A stretch of DNA of 7,025 nucleotides from Lentisphaerota bacterium (lineage in GTDB: Bacteria > Verrucomicrobiota > Lentisphaeria > Oligosphaerales > Oligosphaeraceae). Below the pieces are notes generated by a model. The model was not told the DNA's origin, ran no database searches, and worked only from the letters and a program-made list of their open reading frames with translations. The DNA lies in contig JAAZKQ010000195.1 of assembly GCA_012799755.1 (NCBI GenBank), positions 1 to 7,025 on the forward strand, written 5' to 3'. Of the stretch, positions 1-5,597 are shown piece after piece. Position 1 is the first letter of the stretch. Every line of letters begins with the position of its first letter. The position numbers and the translations under genes are program-made.

Positions 1-1096
1 CGAAGCACATCGTGACGTATTCCTTGTCCTTGTAGTAGGCGAAGGGCGCGCCTTTGCCCTTGCCGTAGGCGAATGCGAACTTACCGTCGCGTTCAGGCAG
101 CCACTCATAGAGGTGTTCGCGGTCGCTGATGGGCGTGCGCGCTTCAAAGATGCGTACGCAGGTCGGCCCATGCGACCAGAAGAGCCGGCCCTCCGGGTCC
201 ACCAGCCACCACTTGCCGTTGATCTTCTTCGGGTAGAAATGCCCCGTGGCCTCCTGCTGCGGGCCGGTGGCCCAGCCGCCGTACTGATTCCAGGTCGGCG
301 GTCGCGGCATCGCGGCCAGCTCGGCGTCCTCAATGGGAATGGCAGCGCGCAGATCGTCGTCGGAATGGACCTTGCCGGGCCAGTCTTCGTGCTTGAACTG
401 GCCGTATTTGTCAATCATCGGGAAGAACTCTTCCGCTGTCATCTCGCGCCAATTCTTGCCGGAAGCGGCCTCATTGACGTCTTTGCGCAGCTGCGACAAC
501 TCTGTCTGCGGCTGTTTGGCGACCCTGTACAGCGCGAAGCGCATGGGACGGCTGATGTTGGTCAGGTAAAAGCGGATGAAACCGATGTCCTTGAGACCGT
601 CGGCGAGAATGTCAGCATCGGCTTCCAGGATGTTTCCCGGGAAATAGCGCATGCCGAAGAGCTTGGCGCGGATCTCGGGTTTCAGCCTTGGCTTGGCATA
701 TATCTTCCACTGCCGGCGTTCCTTGGGTGCGAAATGCTGTTGGAAGAAAATCATTTTGTTCTTGCCGTCAACCATGCGGTCCAGGCGGCAGGTGAGCGAC
801 ATCGCTACGTCCTCAAGGTTTTCCAGGTCCACGAGCAGCTCTTCGTCGTTCCCGATAGTCCACATGCCTTCCAAGCGCACACCCGGCCAAGGCGAAGCAG
901 TGCCCAGTGCATTCACCACGGTGCGGGCTTCGCCCTGGAGTTGCTCGACGCTGACTTCCGCGTCGTTGAGGCGCAGTTGGGCGCTTTGCTCGGGCGTGAA
1001 GATCACGCCGGGCACAGCATCGGCGGCCGTAACTTGCCGACAGGAGAACAGGGCCGGCAAAGAGCAGAACATCAGGCAAAGAGTCCGAAAGCGCAT
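1..1096 (-). CDS. Secreted beta-agarase-like glycoside hydrolase, 3' end outside window
   Basis: Partial gene: 365 codons run without a stop from ATG (1096-1094) to the window edge. A Shine-Dalgarno GAAAGGT at 1105-1111 sits 8 nt upstream and decides the start. The N-terminus is a signal peptide: Arg at positions 2 and 4, then a hydrophobic stretch. It could be cut after VTA (before AAD), or be a lipoprotein signal with LFSC as an imperfect lipobox. Residues about 30-250 look like an accessory beta-rich region. From about residue 268 comes a segment typical of agarase-type hydrolases: TWNQYGGW (268-275), ATGHFYPKKINGKWWLVDPE (283-302), then GRLFWSHGPTCVR. I recognise the 'GKWWLVDPEG.LFWSHG' signature from GH50/GH42-like TIM-barrel proteins by memory. 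The catalytic glutamates would lie beyond the window, so activity and substrate cannot be judged. The protein is likely exported to attack a polysaccharide. A long plus-strand open frame over this gene is a shadow of it. Confidence 0.68.
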   Translation of the reverse strand, partial: MRFRTLCLMFCSLPALFSCRQVTAADAVPGVIFTPEQSAQLRLNDAEVSVEQLQGEARTVVNALGTASPWPGVRLEGMWTIGNDEELLVDLENLEDVAMSLTCRLDRMVDGKNKMIFFQQHFAPKERRQWKIYAKPRLKPEIRAKLFGMRYFPGNILEADADILADGLKDIGFIRFYLTNISRPMRFALYRVAKQPQTELSQLRKDVNEAASGKNWREMTAEEFFPMIDKYGQFKHEDWPGKVHSDDDLRAAIPIEDAELAAMPRPPTWNQYGGWATGPQQEATGHFYPKKINGKWWLVDPEGRLFWSHGPTCVRIFEARTPISDREHLYEWLPERDGKFAFAYGKGKGAPFAYYKDKEYVTMCF

Positions 1097-1125
1097 GGCA
1101 AAAGACCTTTCTTTTTTTGTTTTTT

Positions 1126-1195
1126 TATCCGCAGATTCCGCAGATTGTCGCAGATTCTTTTTTTAGGGAGGGCGGTTCGGTGTGTCCGCCTCCTT
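1126..1195 (+). repeat. 70-bp repeat, copy A (inverted partner at 3461-3529)
   Basis: This segment matches the reverse complement of 3461-3529 with 6 substitutions, all transitions, and one T-run length difference (7 T versus 6 T). It comprises three CGCAGATT units, a T-run, then a G-rich/C-rich stem: GGAGG (1167-1171) and CGG (1173-1175) pair with CCG (1186-1188) and CCTCC (1189-1193), leaving G1172 bulged. In the other copy the middle pair of the CGG/CCG part changes from G-C to A-T on both sides, which hints that the fold is kept. Confidence 0.75.
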
Positions 1196-1216
1196 GCTCG
1201 GGGCACAGTCCCGAGC
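1196..1216. repeat. Perfect 7-bp inverted repeat (stem-loop)
   Basis: GCTCGGG (1196-1202) and CCCGAGC (1210-1216) are exact inverted copies around a 7-nt loop, inside element I. TTTACCTT follows on the plus strand, but no plus-strand gene would use it as a terminator. It has no counterpart in element II. Its role is unknown. Confidence 0.5.
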
Positions 1217-1247
1217 TTTACCTTAATTTCGTGCCTTCGCGTGAGAC

Positions 1248-1298
1248 AAAAAACACACCGGCGACGTGGATTGCCGCGCAGCGGCAAGACAGGACGCC
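1248..1298 (-). terminator. Hairpin plus T-run after the dehydrogenase gene; candidate terminator
   Basis: Read on the minus strand, the transcript has an outer pair GGCG (1298-1295) with CGCC (1263-1260). The inner stem is a perfect 7-bp TTGCCGC/GCGGCAA (1287-1281 with 1277-1271) closing a 3-nt loop. Six T (1253-1248) come 6 nt after the outer stem. It lies about 40 nt beyond the dehydrogenase stop, where a terminator is expected. The gap between stem and T-run makes it a weak intrinsic terminator. The same module recurs in opposite orientation at 3246-3292 with six differences over 39 aligned bases, so it is also part of the repeat family. Confidence 0.42.
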
Positions 1299-1338
1299 AA
1301 AATCTGCGTTAATCTGCGTAATCTGCGGATAGAAAAGT

Positions 1339-2334
1339 TTATTGTTGTTTGGTGCGTTCGTGGCGGTTCATGCAGTGGCTAGCGAAGTCGCCTTGGCGAC
1401 ATTCGTTGATGACCTGTATGGATACTTCCCAGAAATTGCGTTCGAATTGCCCGGAAATGGCGGCGTTGTGCGGCGTGAGAATGAGGTTCGGCAGGGCAAA
1501 GAGCGGGCTGTCGGCGACGGGCGGTTCGGGGTCAGTGACGTCCAAGGCGGCACCGCCGAGCTGGCCATTGCGCAGGGCCTCAATCAGGGCGCTTTCGTCA
1601 ATGACAGCACCGCGGGAGGTGTTGACCAGCAGCGCGCCTTTTTTCATGGCGGCGAGTTCCTTGGCGCCAATGAGGTGCCGGGTCTGCTCAGTCAGGGGGC
1701 AATGCAGGGACAGGAAGTCGGCGCGAGCCAGCAACTCGTTGAGTTCAACGGGGATGGCTCCGTAACGGCGAATTTGCTCCGGTGGCGTGAAGGGGTCGTA
1801 AACCAGCACGGTCATGCGGAAGCCGGCCATCATCTCGCAGACTCGGCTGCCGATGCGTCCGAAGCCTACCAGGCCCAGCGTACTGCCGCTGAGGTGCCAG
1901 CGCAGATTCACCTGGACGTTGCGCTCGCCGCGCATGCGCCGGTCGCTGAAAGGTATCTGCCGCACCAGTGAAAAGAGCAGGGCCACCGCGTGTTCGGCGA
2001 CCGCCTCGCTGATGGACTCCGGCGAATTGCACATGGCGATGCCCAAGGCGCCGGCCTCGGCGACGGGATAGCCGTCCATGCCGCTGCCGCTGCGGAAGAT
2101 CGCCCGGCAGCGTCTGAGCTTGGGCAGCACGGCCGGCGTCAGCACCTTGTTGGGGCCCATGGTCCAGATCATATCGGCGTCAGCGGCGATGGCCAGCAAT
2201 TCGTCCTCCGTCCGGCAATGGTCATAGGCTAGCTCCAGGCCGGCGATGGCGTCAAGACGGTCACGCACCCACTCGGGCACGTCTTTGCGTTCGCGCGCAA
2301 TCATGGCGACTTTGAAAGGGCCTTGCTCTGTCAT
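1339..2334 (-). CDS. D-isomer-specific 2-hydroxyacid dehydrogenase (NAD-dependent)
   Basis: A complete 331-residue protein of usual length for the family (about 310-340), ending in TAA. It should interconvert a D-2-hydroxyacid and its 2-oxoacid in the cytosol. The N-terminal substrate domain includes FRSGSGMD (80-87). The Rossmann motif is GFGRIG (157-162), with Asp180 after the second strand of the nucleotide fold, which favours NAD over NADP. The catalytic triad is visible: Arg241 in VNTSRGAVIDE, Glu270 in DVTDPEPP and His289 in TPHNAA. The start is ATG with a modest AAGG about 7 nt upstream. The gene begins 36 nt after the aldolase gene, so the two are probably co-transcribed. The dehydrogenase may therefore act on a 2-oxoacid from the same pathway. 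Substrate is not readable: 3-phosphoglycerate, glyoxylate and sugar-derived acids are all possible, and no ACT domain of the SerA type is present. Confidence 0.9.
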   Translation of the reverse strand: MTEQGPFKVAMIARERKDVPEWVRDRLDAIAGLELAYDHCRTEDELLAIAADADMIWTMGPNKVLTPAVLPKLRRCRAIFRSGSGMDGYPVAEAGALGIAMCNSPESISEAVAEHAVALLFSLVRQIPFSDRRMRGERNVQVNLRWHLSGSTLGLVGFGRIGSRVCEMMAGFRMTVLVYDPFTPPEQIRRYGAIPVELNELLARADFLSLHCPLTEQTRHLIGAKELAAMKKGALLVNTSRGAVIDESALIEALRNGQLGGAALDVTDPEPPVADSPLFALPNLILTPHNAAISGQFERNFWEVSIQVINECRQGDFASHCMNRHERTKQQ

Positions 2335-2370
2335 GGGCGGCCTTGCTCTTTCTCTGCACTGCTTCCCAAC

Positions 2371-3144
2371 TCATTGGGCGAAGATTTCGCGGGAGGATTT
2401 CAGGGCACTGCGACCGCCGCCGGCGATGGCGCCGCAATCGCCGCTCATAGCTATCCATTGGATGCCGCGATCCCGCCAGCGCCGGCTTGGGCCGGCGGCC
2501 GTGCCGAGGATAATGCCGGCCTTGCGCACGCGCGCGGCAACGTCGTCAATCACGGCAACGACTTCCGAGTCGTCGTGCTGGTTCAGTTTGCCCATGGACC
2601 CCGACAGGTCGGTCGGGCCGATGCAGATGCTGTCAATGCCCTCCACTTGCAGAATAGCATCGAGGTTCTTGACGGCTTCGACATGCTCGATCTGCAGGAT
2701 CACCAGCGGCTCGTGGTCTGCTCGGGCGACGTACTCCGCCCAGGGCATCATGCCGTAGCGGTTGCCGCGACGGACGCCGCAGCCACGATTGCCACGCGGC
2801 GGATATTTGCAGGCCGCCACCGCCGCGCGCGCCGCATCGGCCGTGTTGACCATGGGGATAATGACGCCGGCCGGCGCCAGGTCCAATATCGGCTTGATGA
2901 TGCCGTGCTCATTCCATGGCACGCGCACCAGCGGCGCTCAGTCCGTGCCGCGAACCGCCATGATGTGCTGCTTGATGCCATCAATCGTGTGCGGCGCGTG
3001 TTCAGCGTCAATCCAAGTGAAATCAAAGCCGATGTCGCCTGCCACTTCGCTCACCGTCGGATCCGATAGCGTGATCACCATGCCAAAACACACGCCGCCG
3101 GCATGAATTTTGCCGAGAAACTTTTCAACGTTGTTGATGCTCAT
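2371..3144 (-). CDS. HpcH/HpaI-family aldolase interrupted by an in-frame TGA at codon 69
   Basis: This is one 257-codon frame of normal family length, starting at ATG (3144-3142) with GAGGA about 9 nt upstream and ending in TGA (2371-2373). An upstream in-frame TTG at 3150 is less likely as start. Members are class II, metal-dependent aldolases that split 2-oxo-3-deoxy acids into pyruvate (or a relative) and an aldehyde. Catalytic positions are all present: Asp46 and His49 in WIDAEHAP, Arg74 in VRVPWNE, Glu153 in LQIEHVEA and Asp179 in GPTDLSGS. The only defect is TGA at 2938-2940, codon 69, in the context RGTD-TGA-APLVRVPWNE. No frame change occurs and alignment-grade sequence continues on both sides. 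Options are a recent nonsense mutation, a base-call error (TGA is one base from a Cys codon), readthrough, or selenocysteine. Split translation from GTG at 2928 would lose the His49 half. The gene pairs with the downstream dehydrogenase. Confidence 0.8.
2904..2923 (-). promoter_or_regulatory. Hairpin just downstream of the in-frame TGA; weak SECIS-like candidate
   Basis: On the minus strand, CGTGC (2923-2919) and CAT (2918-2916) pair with ATG (2912-2910) and GCACG (2908-2904). That gives eight base pairs with one bulged A (2909) and a GGA apical loop (2915-2913). The loop starts 23 nt after the TGA and begins with G, which is within the loose spacing and loop rules known for bacterial SECIS elements. 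The segment also codes for the conserved RVPWNE motif, so the pairing may be coincidence. A second 4-bp GCGC/GCGC hairpin directly after the TGA overlaps its base and would compete. Confidence 0.2.
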
Positions 3145-3245
3145 GAACAAAAGTCCTCATCTTACACGTCACTGCGTACGCTCCAAGACAAACGGCTCGT
3201 AATGTAGCTTGCGACAGTTTTTTATCTGCAGATTCCGCAGATTAT

Positions 3246-3292
3246 GGCGGCCTGTCTCGCCGCCGCGCGGCAGTCTACGCCGCCGTTTTTTT
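3246..3292 (+). repeat. Terminator-shaped hairpin module, second copy
   Basis: GGCGGC (3246-3251) pairs with GCCGCC (3279-3284), and GCCGC (3259-3263) pairs with GCGGC (3267-3271). Seven T (3286-3292) follow one base after the outer stem. In shape it is a good rho-independent terminator for plus-strand transcription, yet no plus-strand gene lies upstream. It is the inverted homologue of 1248-1298, with about 33 of 39 positions equal. Here the outer stem is 6 perfect pairs, while in the other copy it has a T-T mismatch. It is best read as a component of the repeat family. Confidence 0.6.
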
Positions 3293-3335
3293 GCAGATTG
3301 GGGCAGATTCTCGCAGATTAGGGCGTCGTCGCCGC

Positions 3336-3450
3336 CTGATCCAACTGGTCAAACAGCCGGGTTAGACTGATCCGCCCGATCCGTCTGATCCATCCGCAGA
3401 TCCAACTGATTAGACTGATCGAACAGCCCGATCCTCCCAATCCGCCCAAG
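3336..3450. repeat. Degenerate short-period GATC-rich tract
   Basis: About 115 bp made of loosely repeated 9-10-bp words around GATC. Read on the plus strand these include CTGATCC, CCGATCC, AGATCCAACTG, GACTGATC, and AATCCGCCC. Spacing varies, so it is a decayed or variable tandem array rather than a clean satellite. It is present in element II and absent from element I, which explains most of their length difference. No coding function is seen. Confidence 0.5.
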
Positions 3451-3460
3451 AAAAACCATA

Positions 3461-3529
3461 AAGGAGGCAGACACACTGAATTGCCCTCCCTAAAAAAGAA
3501 TCTGCGATAATCTGCGAAATCTGCGGATA
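3461..3529 (-). repeat. 69-bp repeat, copy B (inverted partner at 1126-1195)
   Basis: The reverse complement of this segment is about 90% identical to 1126-1195. It starts 4 nt after the pheA stop codon, so its CGCAGATT array is the first thing in the pheA 3' untranslated region. The GGAGG/CCTCC stem of copy A is kept. The inner pairs change from CGG/CCG to CAA/CTG, with the C-G pair kept, the middle G-C pair replaced by A-T, and the innermost pair lost. Confidence 0.75.
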
Positions 3530-3533
3530 GAAG

Positions 3534-4670
3534 TTATTCGCTGTAGCTGCCGAGGAAGACGAAGAGGTCCGGCCCGGCGGCCATGTCAGCGAGTAGACGG
3601 GCAATATCCGGGTTGTGCAGCGAGCCCTCGAAATCAAGGTAGAACATGAATTCGAAGTCGCGTCCGGGAATGGGTCTGCTTTCGAGCTTGAGGAGATTGA
3701 CGCCGAGCACGGAGAATTTGGCCATGAGCCGATAGAGTGCGCCGGGCTTATGCGGCACGGATACCATGATGCTGATGCGGTCGGCGCCGGGATAGATCGC
3801 CATTTGTTTGGAGATGACGATGAAGCGCGTGTAGTTGTGGTCGCTGTTCTGGACATTGTCTGCGAGCACTTCAAGACCATAGAGTTCTGCGCAATGGCGC
3901 GACGAGATGGCGGCGATGTCGCGTCGTTTGGACTCGGCGACCATCCGCGCGGCGACGGCGGTGTTTTCGCAGAGGGTGACTTTGATGTGCTTGTTTTGTT
4001 TGAAGAAGGCGCTGCATTGACCGATGGCCTGGTCATGCGAGAAGACCTCGGTGATGTCCGTCAGGCTACTGCCGCGCTGACTGAGCAATACGTGATTCAC
4101 CTGCAATTTGACGCTGCGCACGATATAGAAATGGTGATTGCGCATGAGGTCGTACACGGCACTGACCGTACCGTAGGAGCTGTTCTCAATAGGCAGGATG
4201 CCGTATTGGCAGAGGCCCTGTTCCACGGCCTGGAAGACAGCGTCGAAGCTGCGGACGTAGGTGATATCACCCTGCGGGAAAACCTTGTCGCAGGCGAGTT
4301 GGGAATAGGCGCCATCAATACCTTGGCAGGCTATGCTGCCGCTGCGGGGAAAAACCTTCGGGGTCTTGTCAATGGCCTCGCTGATGCTGTGCGCGAGCTG
4401 GCTGTCGCTGCCTTTAAGCCCTTGCTGATAAGCGCGGCTGAGATCAAGTAGCGTGCTGAAGAGGATACGCGCGTAGCTGCTGAGCTCCTCGCCGGCATCA
4501 TTGCCGACACGCTGCAGGATTTCGCGTTCGCGAGATTGGCTAAGAATGGGCAGATTGTGCTCGGTCTTGTAGCGGCCGATTTCCGCAACGGTCTGCATGC
4601 GTTCTTTGAAGAGCCTGAGGATCTCGTGATCAATGGCGTCAATGCGTTCTCGATAGGTGGTCAAGTCCAT
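3534..4670 (-). CDS. pheA: Bifunctional chorismate mutase / prephenate dehydratase with ACT domain
   Basis: A complete 378-residue P-protein converting chorismate to prephenate and prephenate to phenylpyruvate, the Phe branch. Residues 1-90 are an AroQ-type chorismate mutase helix bundle. By alignment from memory with the E. coli enzyme, Arg7, Arg24, Lys35, Arg47 and Glu48 fill its active-site positions. Residues 112-290 are the dehydratase: ACQGIDGAYSQLA (114-126), PIENSSYGTV (160-169) and the catalytic TRF motif (281-283). Residues 298-378 form an ACT domain with PGALY (309-313) and LESRP (329-333), the Phe-binding signatures, so Phe feedback inhibition is expected. The dehydratase opens with CQGIDGAYS rather than the proteobacterial GPxGTFS form. 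I associate this variant with clostridia-type enzymes. The start is ATG with AAAGGA 8 nt upstream. The gene begins 45 nt after tyrA and is the last gene of the operon. Confidence 0.96.
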   Translation of the reverse strand: MDLTTYRERIDAIDHEILRLFKERMQTVAEIGRYKTEHNLPILSQSREREILQRVGNDAGEELSSYARILFSTLLDLSRAYQQGLKGSDSQLAHSISEAIDKTPKVFPRSGSIACQGIDGAYSQLACDKVFPQGDITYVRSFDAVFQAVEQGLCQYGILPIENSSYGTVSAVYDLMRNHHFYIVRSVKLQVNHVLLSQRGSSLTDITEVFSHDQAIGQCSAFFKQNKHIKVTLCENTAVAARMVAESKRRDIAAISSRHCAELYGLEVLADNVQNSDHNYTRFIVISKQMAIYPGADRISIMVSVPHKPGALYRLMAKFSVLGVNLLKLESRPIPGRDFEFMFYLDFEGSLHNPDIARLLADMAAGPDLFVFLGSYSE

Positions 4671-4715
4671 GGTCGGGGTCCTTTCGAGTAAAAATTTTGC
4701 CTGTCCGCAGGCGCG

Positions 4716-5564
4716 TCAGGGGTTGAGTTCCAAGCTATTGACGAGGGCCTTGCGTTCGCGGCCGTCTTTGAGGAGTTGCCGGAGCGTCTCGACCTCACCG
4801 GTGGCAATGGCGTCGCGATATTGCAGCAGCCGTTGGACGAGGCCATCAATTTCCGCGACGAGGTAGTCCTGGTTATGAAGGAACAGCTCGGTCCACATGC
4901 CTTCGTGGAGGGTGGCGACGCGGGTCATGTCCTTGAAGCTGCCGGCGGAAAAGCCCGGATGTGACAAGGCGGTGTCGCTCTTGATATAGCTGCTGGAGAC
5001 GATGTGCGCCAGCTGCGAAGTGTAGGCGATGATGCGGTCGTGTTCCGTCGGCGTGCTGATCTTCACCTGTGCGAAGCCGATAGCCAGAAATAGCTTCTTG
5101 ACTTCGTCCATCTGCGTAATATTCAGCAGGGGGTCGGGCACCAGAATCATTGAGGCGTTGCTGAATAACGTATTGCTTGAGTAGGCGAAACCCGAGCGTT
5201 CAATGCCGGCCATGGGATGGCCGCCGATAAAGACGAAGCCCTTTTCCCGCGCCAGCGGAAAGGCCACATCGCAGACGCTTTTCTTGATGCCGCAGCAGTC
5301 CACCACGGTGGTGCCGGGCTTGATGTCGTCGGCATGCCGGCGCAGAAAATCAATGGTGGCATCGGGATAGAGCGCCAGGATGAGCAGGTCGCAGGCGGCG
5401 AAGTTCTCCGCTGTGAGTTCGTCATCAATGGCTTCCATGACCTTGGCCTTGAGGATGACTGACGGTTGGATGTCGCCGCCGAAAATGCGATGGGTGGTGT
5501 TTTTGCGAATGGTCTTGGCGATGGAGCCGCCAATCAAACCGAGGCCGACGATGCCGATGTTCAT
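4716..5564 (-). CDS. tyrA: Prephenate (or arogenate) dehydrogenase
   Basis: A complete 282-residue monofunctional TyrA that oxidatively decarboxylates prephenate to 4-hydroxyphenylpyruvate, the Tyr branch. The N-terminal Rossmann fold carries GLGLIGGS (7-14), with Asp31 at the end of the second strand, which favours NAD. GGHPMAG (114-120) holds the catalytic-region His116. TSQLAHIVSSS (182-192) and FKDMTRVA (210-217, substrate Arg215) belong to the helical C-terminal domain. There is no ACT domain and no fused chorismate mutase, so direct Tyr feedback is less obvious than Phe feedback on PheA. The start is ATG with AGGGAG about 9 nt upstream. The gap to the preceding DAHP synthase stop is 33 nt. 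Prephenate and arogenate specificity cannot be separated by eye. Confidence 0.95.
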   Translation of the reverse strand: MNIGIVGLGLIGGSIAKTIRKNTTHRIFGGDIQPSVILKAKVMEAIDDELTAENFAACDLLILALYPDATIDFLRRHADDIKPGTTVVDCCGIKKSVCDVAFPLAREKGFVFIGGHPMAGIERSGFAYSSNTLFSNASMILVPDPLLNITQMDEVKKLFLAIGFAQVKISTPTEHDRIIAYTSQLAHIVSSSYIKSDTALSHPGFSAGSFKDMTRVATLHEGMWTELFLHNQDYLVAEIDGLVQRLLQYRDAIATGEVETLRQLLKDGRERKALVNSLELNP

Positions 5565-5597
5565 GAGCTGTTTCTCCCTTATGCCGTTGTGCTTGGC

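Larger units (their letters stand above)
1126..1331. mobile_element. MITE/REP-like element I with CGCAGATT terminal inverted repeats
   Basis: A 206-bp non-coding element fills most of the gap between the dehydrogenase stop and the hydrolase start. Its left end (1126-1156) is TATCCGCAGATT followed by two more CGCAGATT units. Its right end (1301-1331) is the same array inverted. The two 31-bp ends differ at 3 positions. Both ends begin with TA, which could be a TA target duplication. The interior holds a hairpin module (1158-1195), a perfect 7-bp stem (1196-1202 with 1210-1216) and a second hairpin module (1248-1298). No transposase is present, so any movement would need an enzyme in trans. A related element lies at 3223-3529. 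Element status is inferred from structure alone. Confidence 0.6.
3223..3529. mobile_element. MITE/REP-like element II, longer relative of element I
   Basis: This element takes up most of the 389-nt gap between pheA and the aldolase gene. The left end (3223-3245) TATCTGCAGATTCCGCAG... matches the inverted right end (3529-3507) with 2 mismatches in 23. Inside, in order, are a GGCGGC hairpin with T-run (3246-3292), a further CAGATT array (3293-3321), a degenerate GATC tract (3336-3450) and the 69-bp module shared with element I (3461-3529). There is no open frame of credible coding character and no transposase. The remaining 78 nt (3145-3222) hold the aldolase ribosome-binding site and a GCGTACGC palindrome (3174-3181), but no clear promoter. 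Confidence 0.58.

Noticed and set aside
113..1312. A 399-codon open frame on the plus strand.
   Set aside because: It runs antisense to the hydrolase gene, crosses the repeat element, shows no recognisable domain, and the minus-strand frame has a signal peptide, ribosome-binding site and family motif.
2371..2928. Reading the aldolase downstream part as an independent gene starting at GTG 2928.
   Set aside because: It would lack the Asp46/His49 half of the active site and Arg74 would be its second residue. The upstream part is in the same frame, so a single interrupted gene is simpler.
2938..2940. TGA as a sense codon under an alternative genetic code (Trp or Gly).
   Set aside because: TGA terminates three genes in this window at family-typical C-termini, and Trp is encoded by TGG throughout.
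2323..3069. A 248-codon plus-strand open frame over the aldolase region.
   Set aside because: It is a shadow of the GC-rich aldolase gene. The minus strand carries the conserved aldolase motifs.
3145..3222. TTGGAG/TAAGAT as a promoter for the aldolase gene.
   Set aside because: The -10 would abut the Shine-Dalgarno, so transcription would start too late to include it.
3223..3321. CGCAGATT arrays as a CRISPR.
   Set aside because: Units are about 8 bp with 1-4-bp gaps, far too short for CRISPR repeats and spacers.
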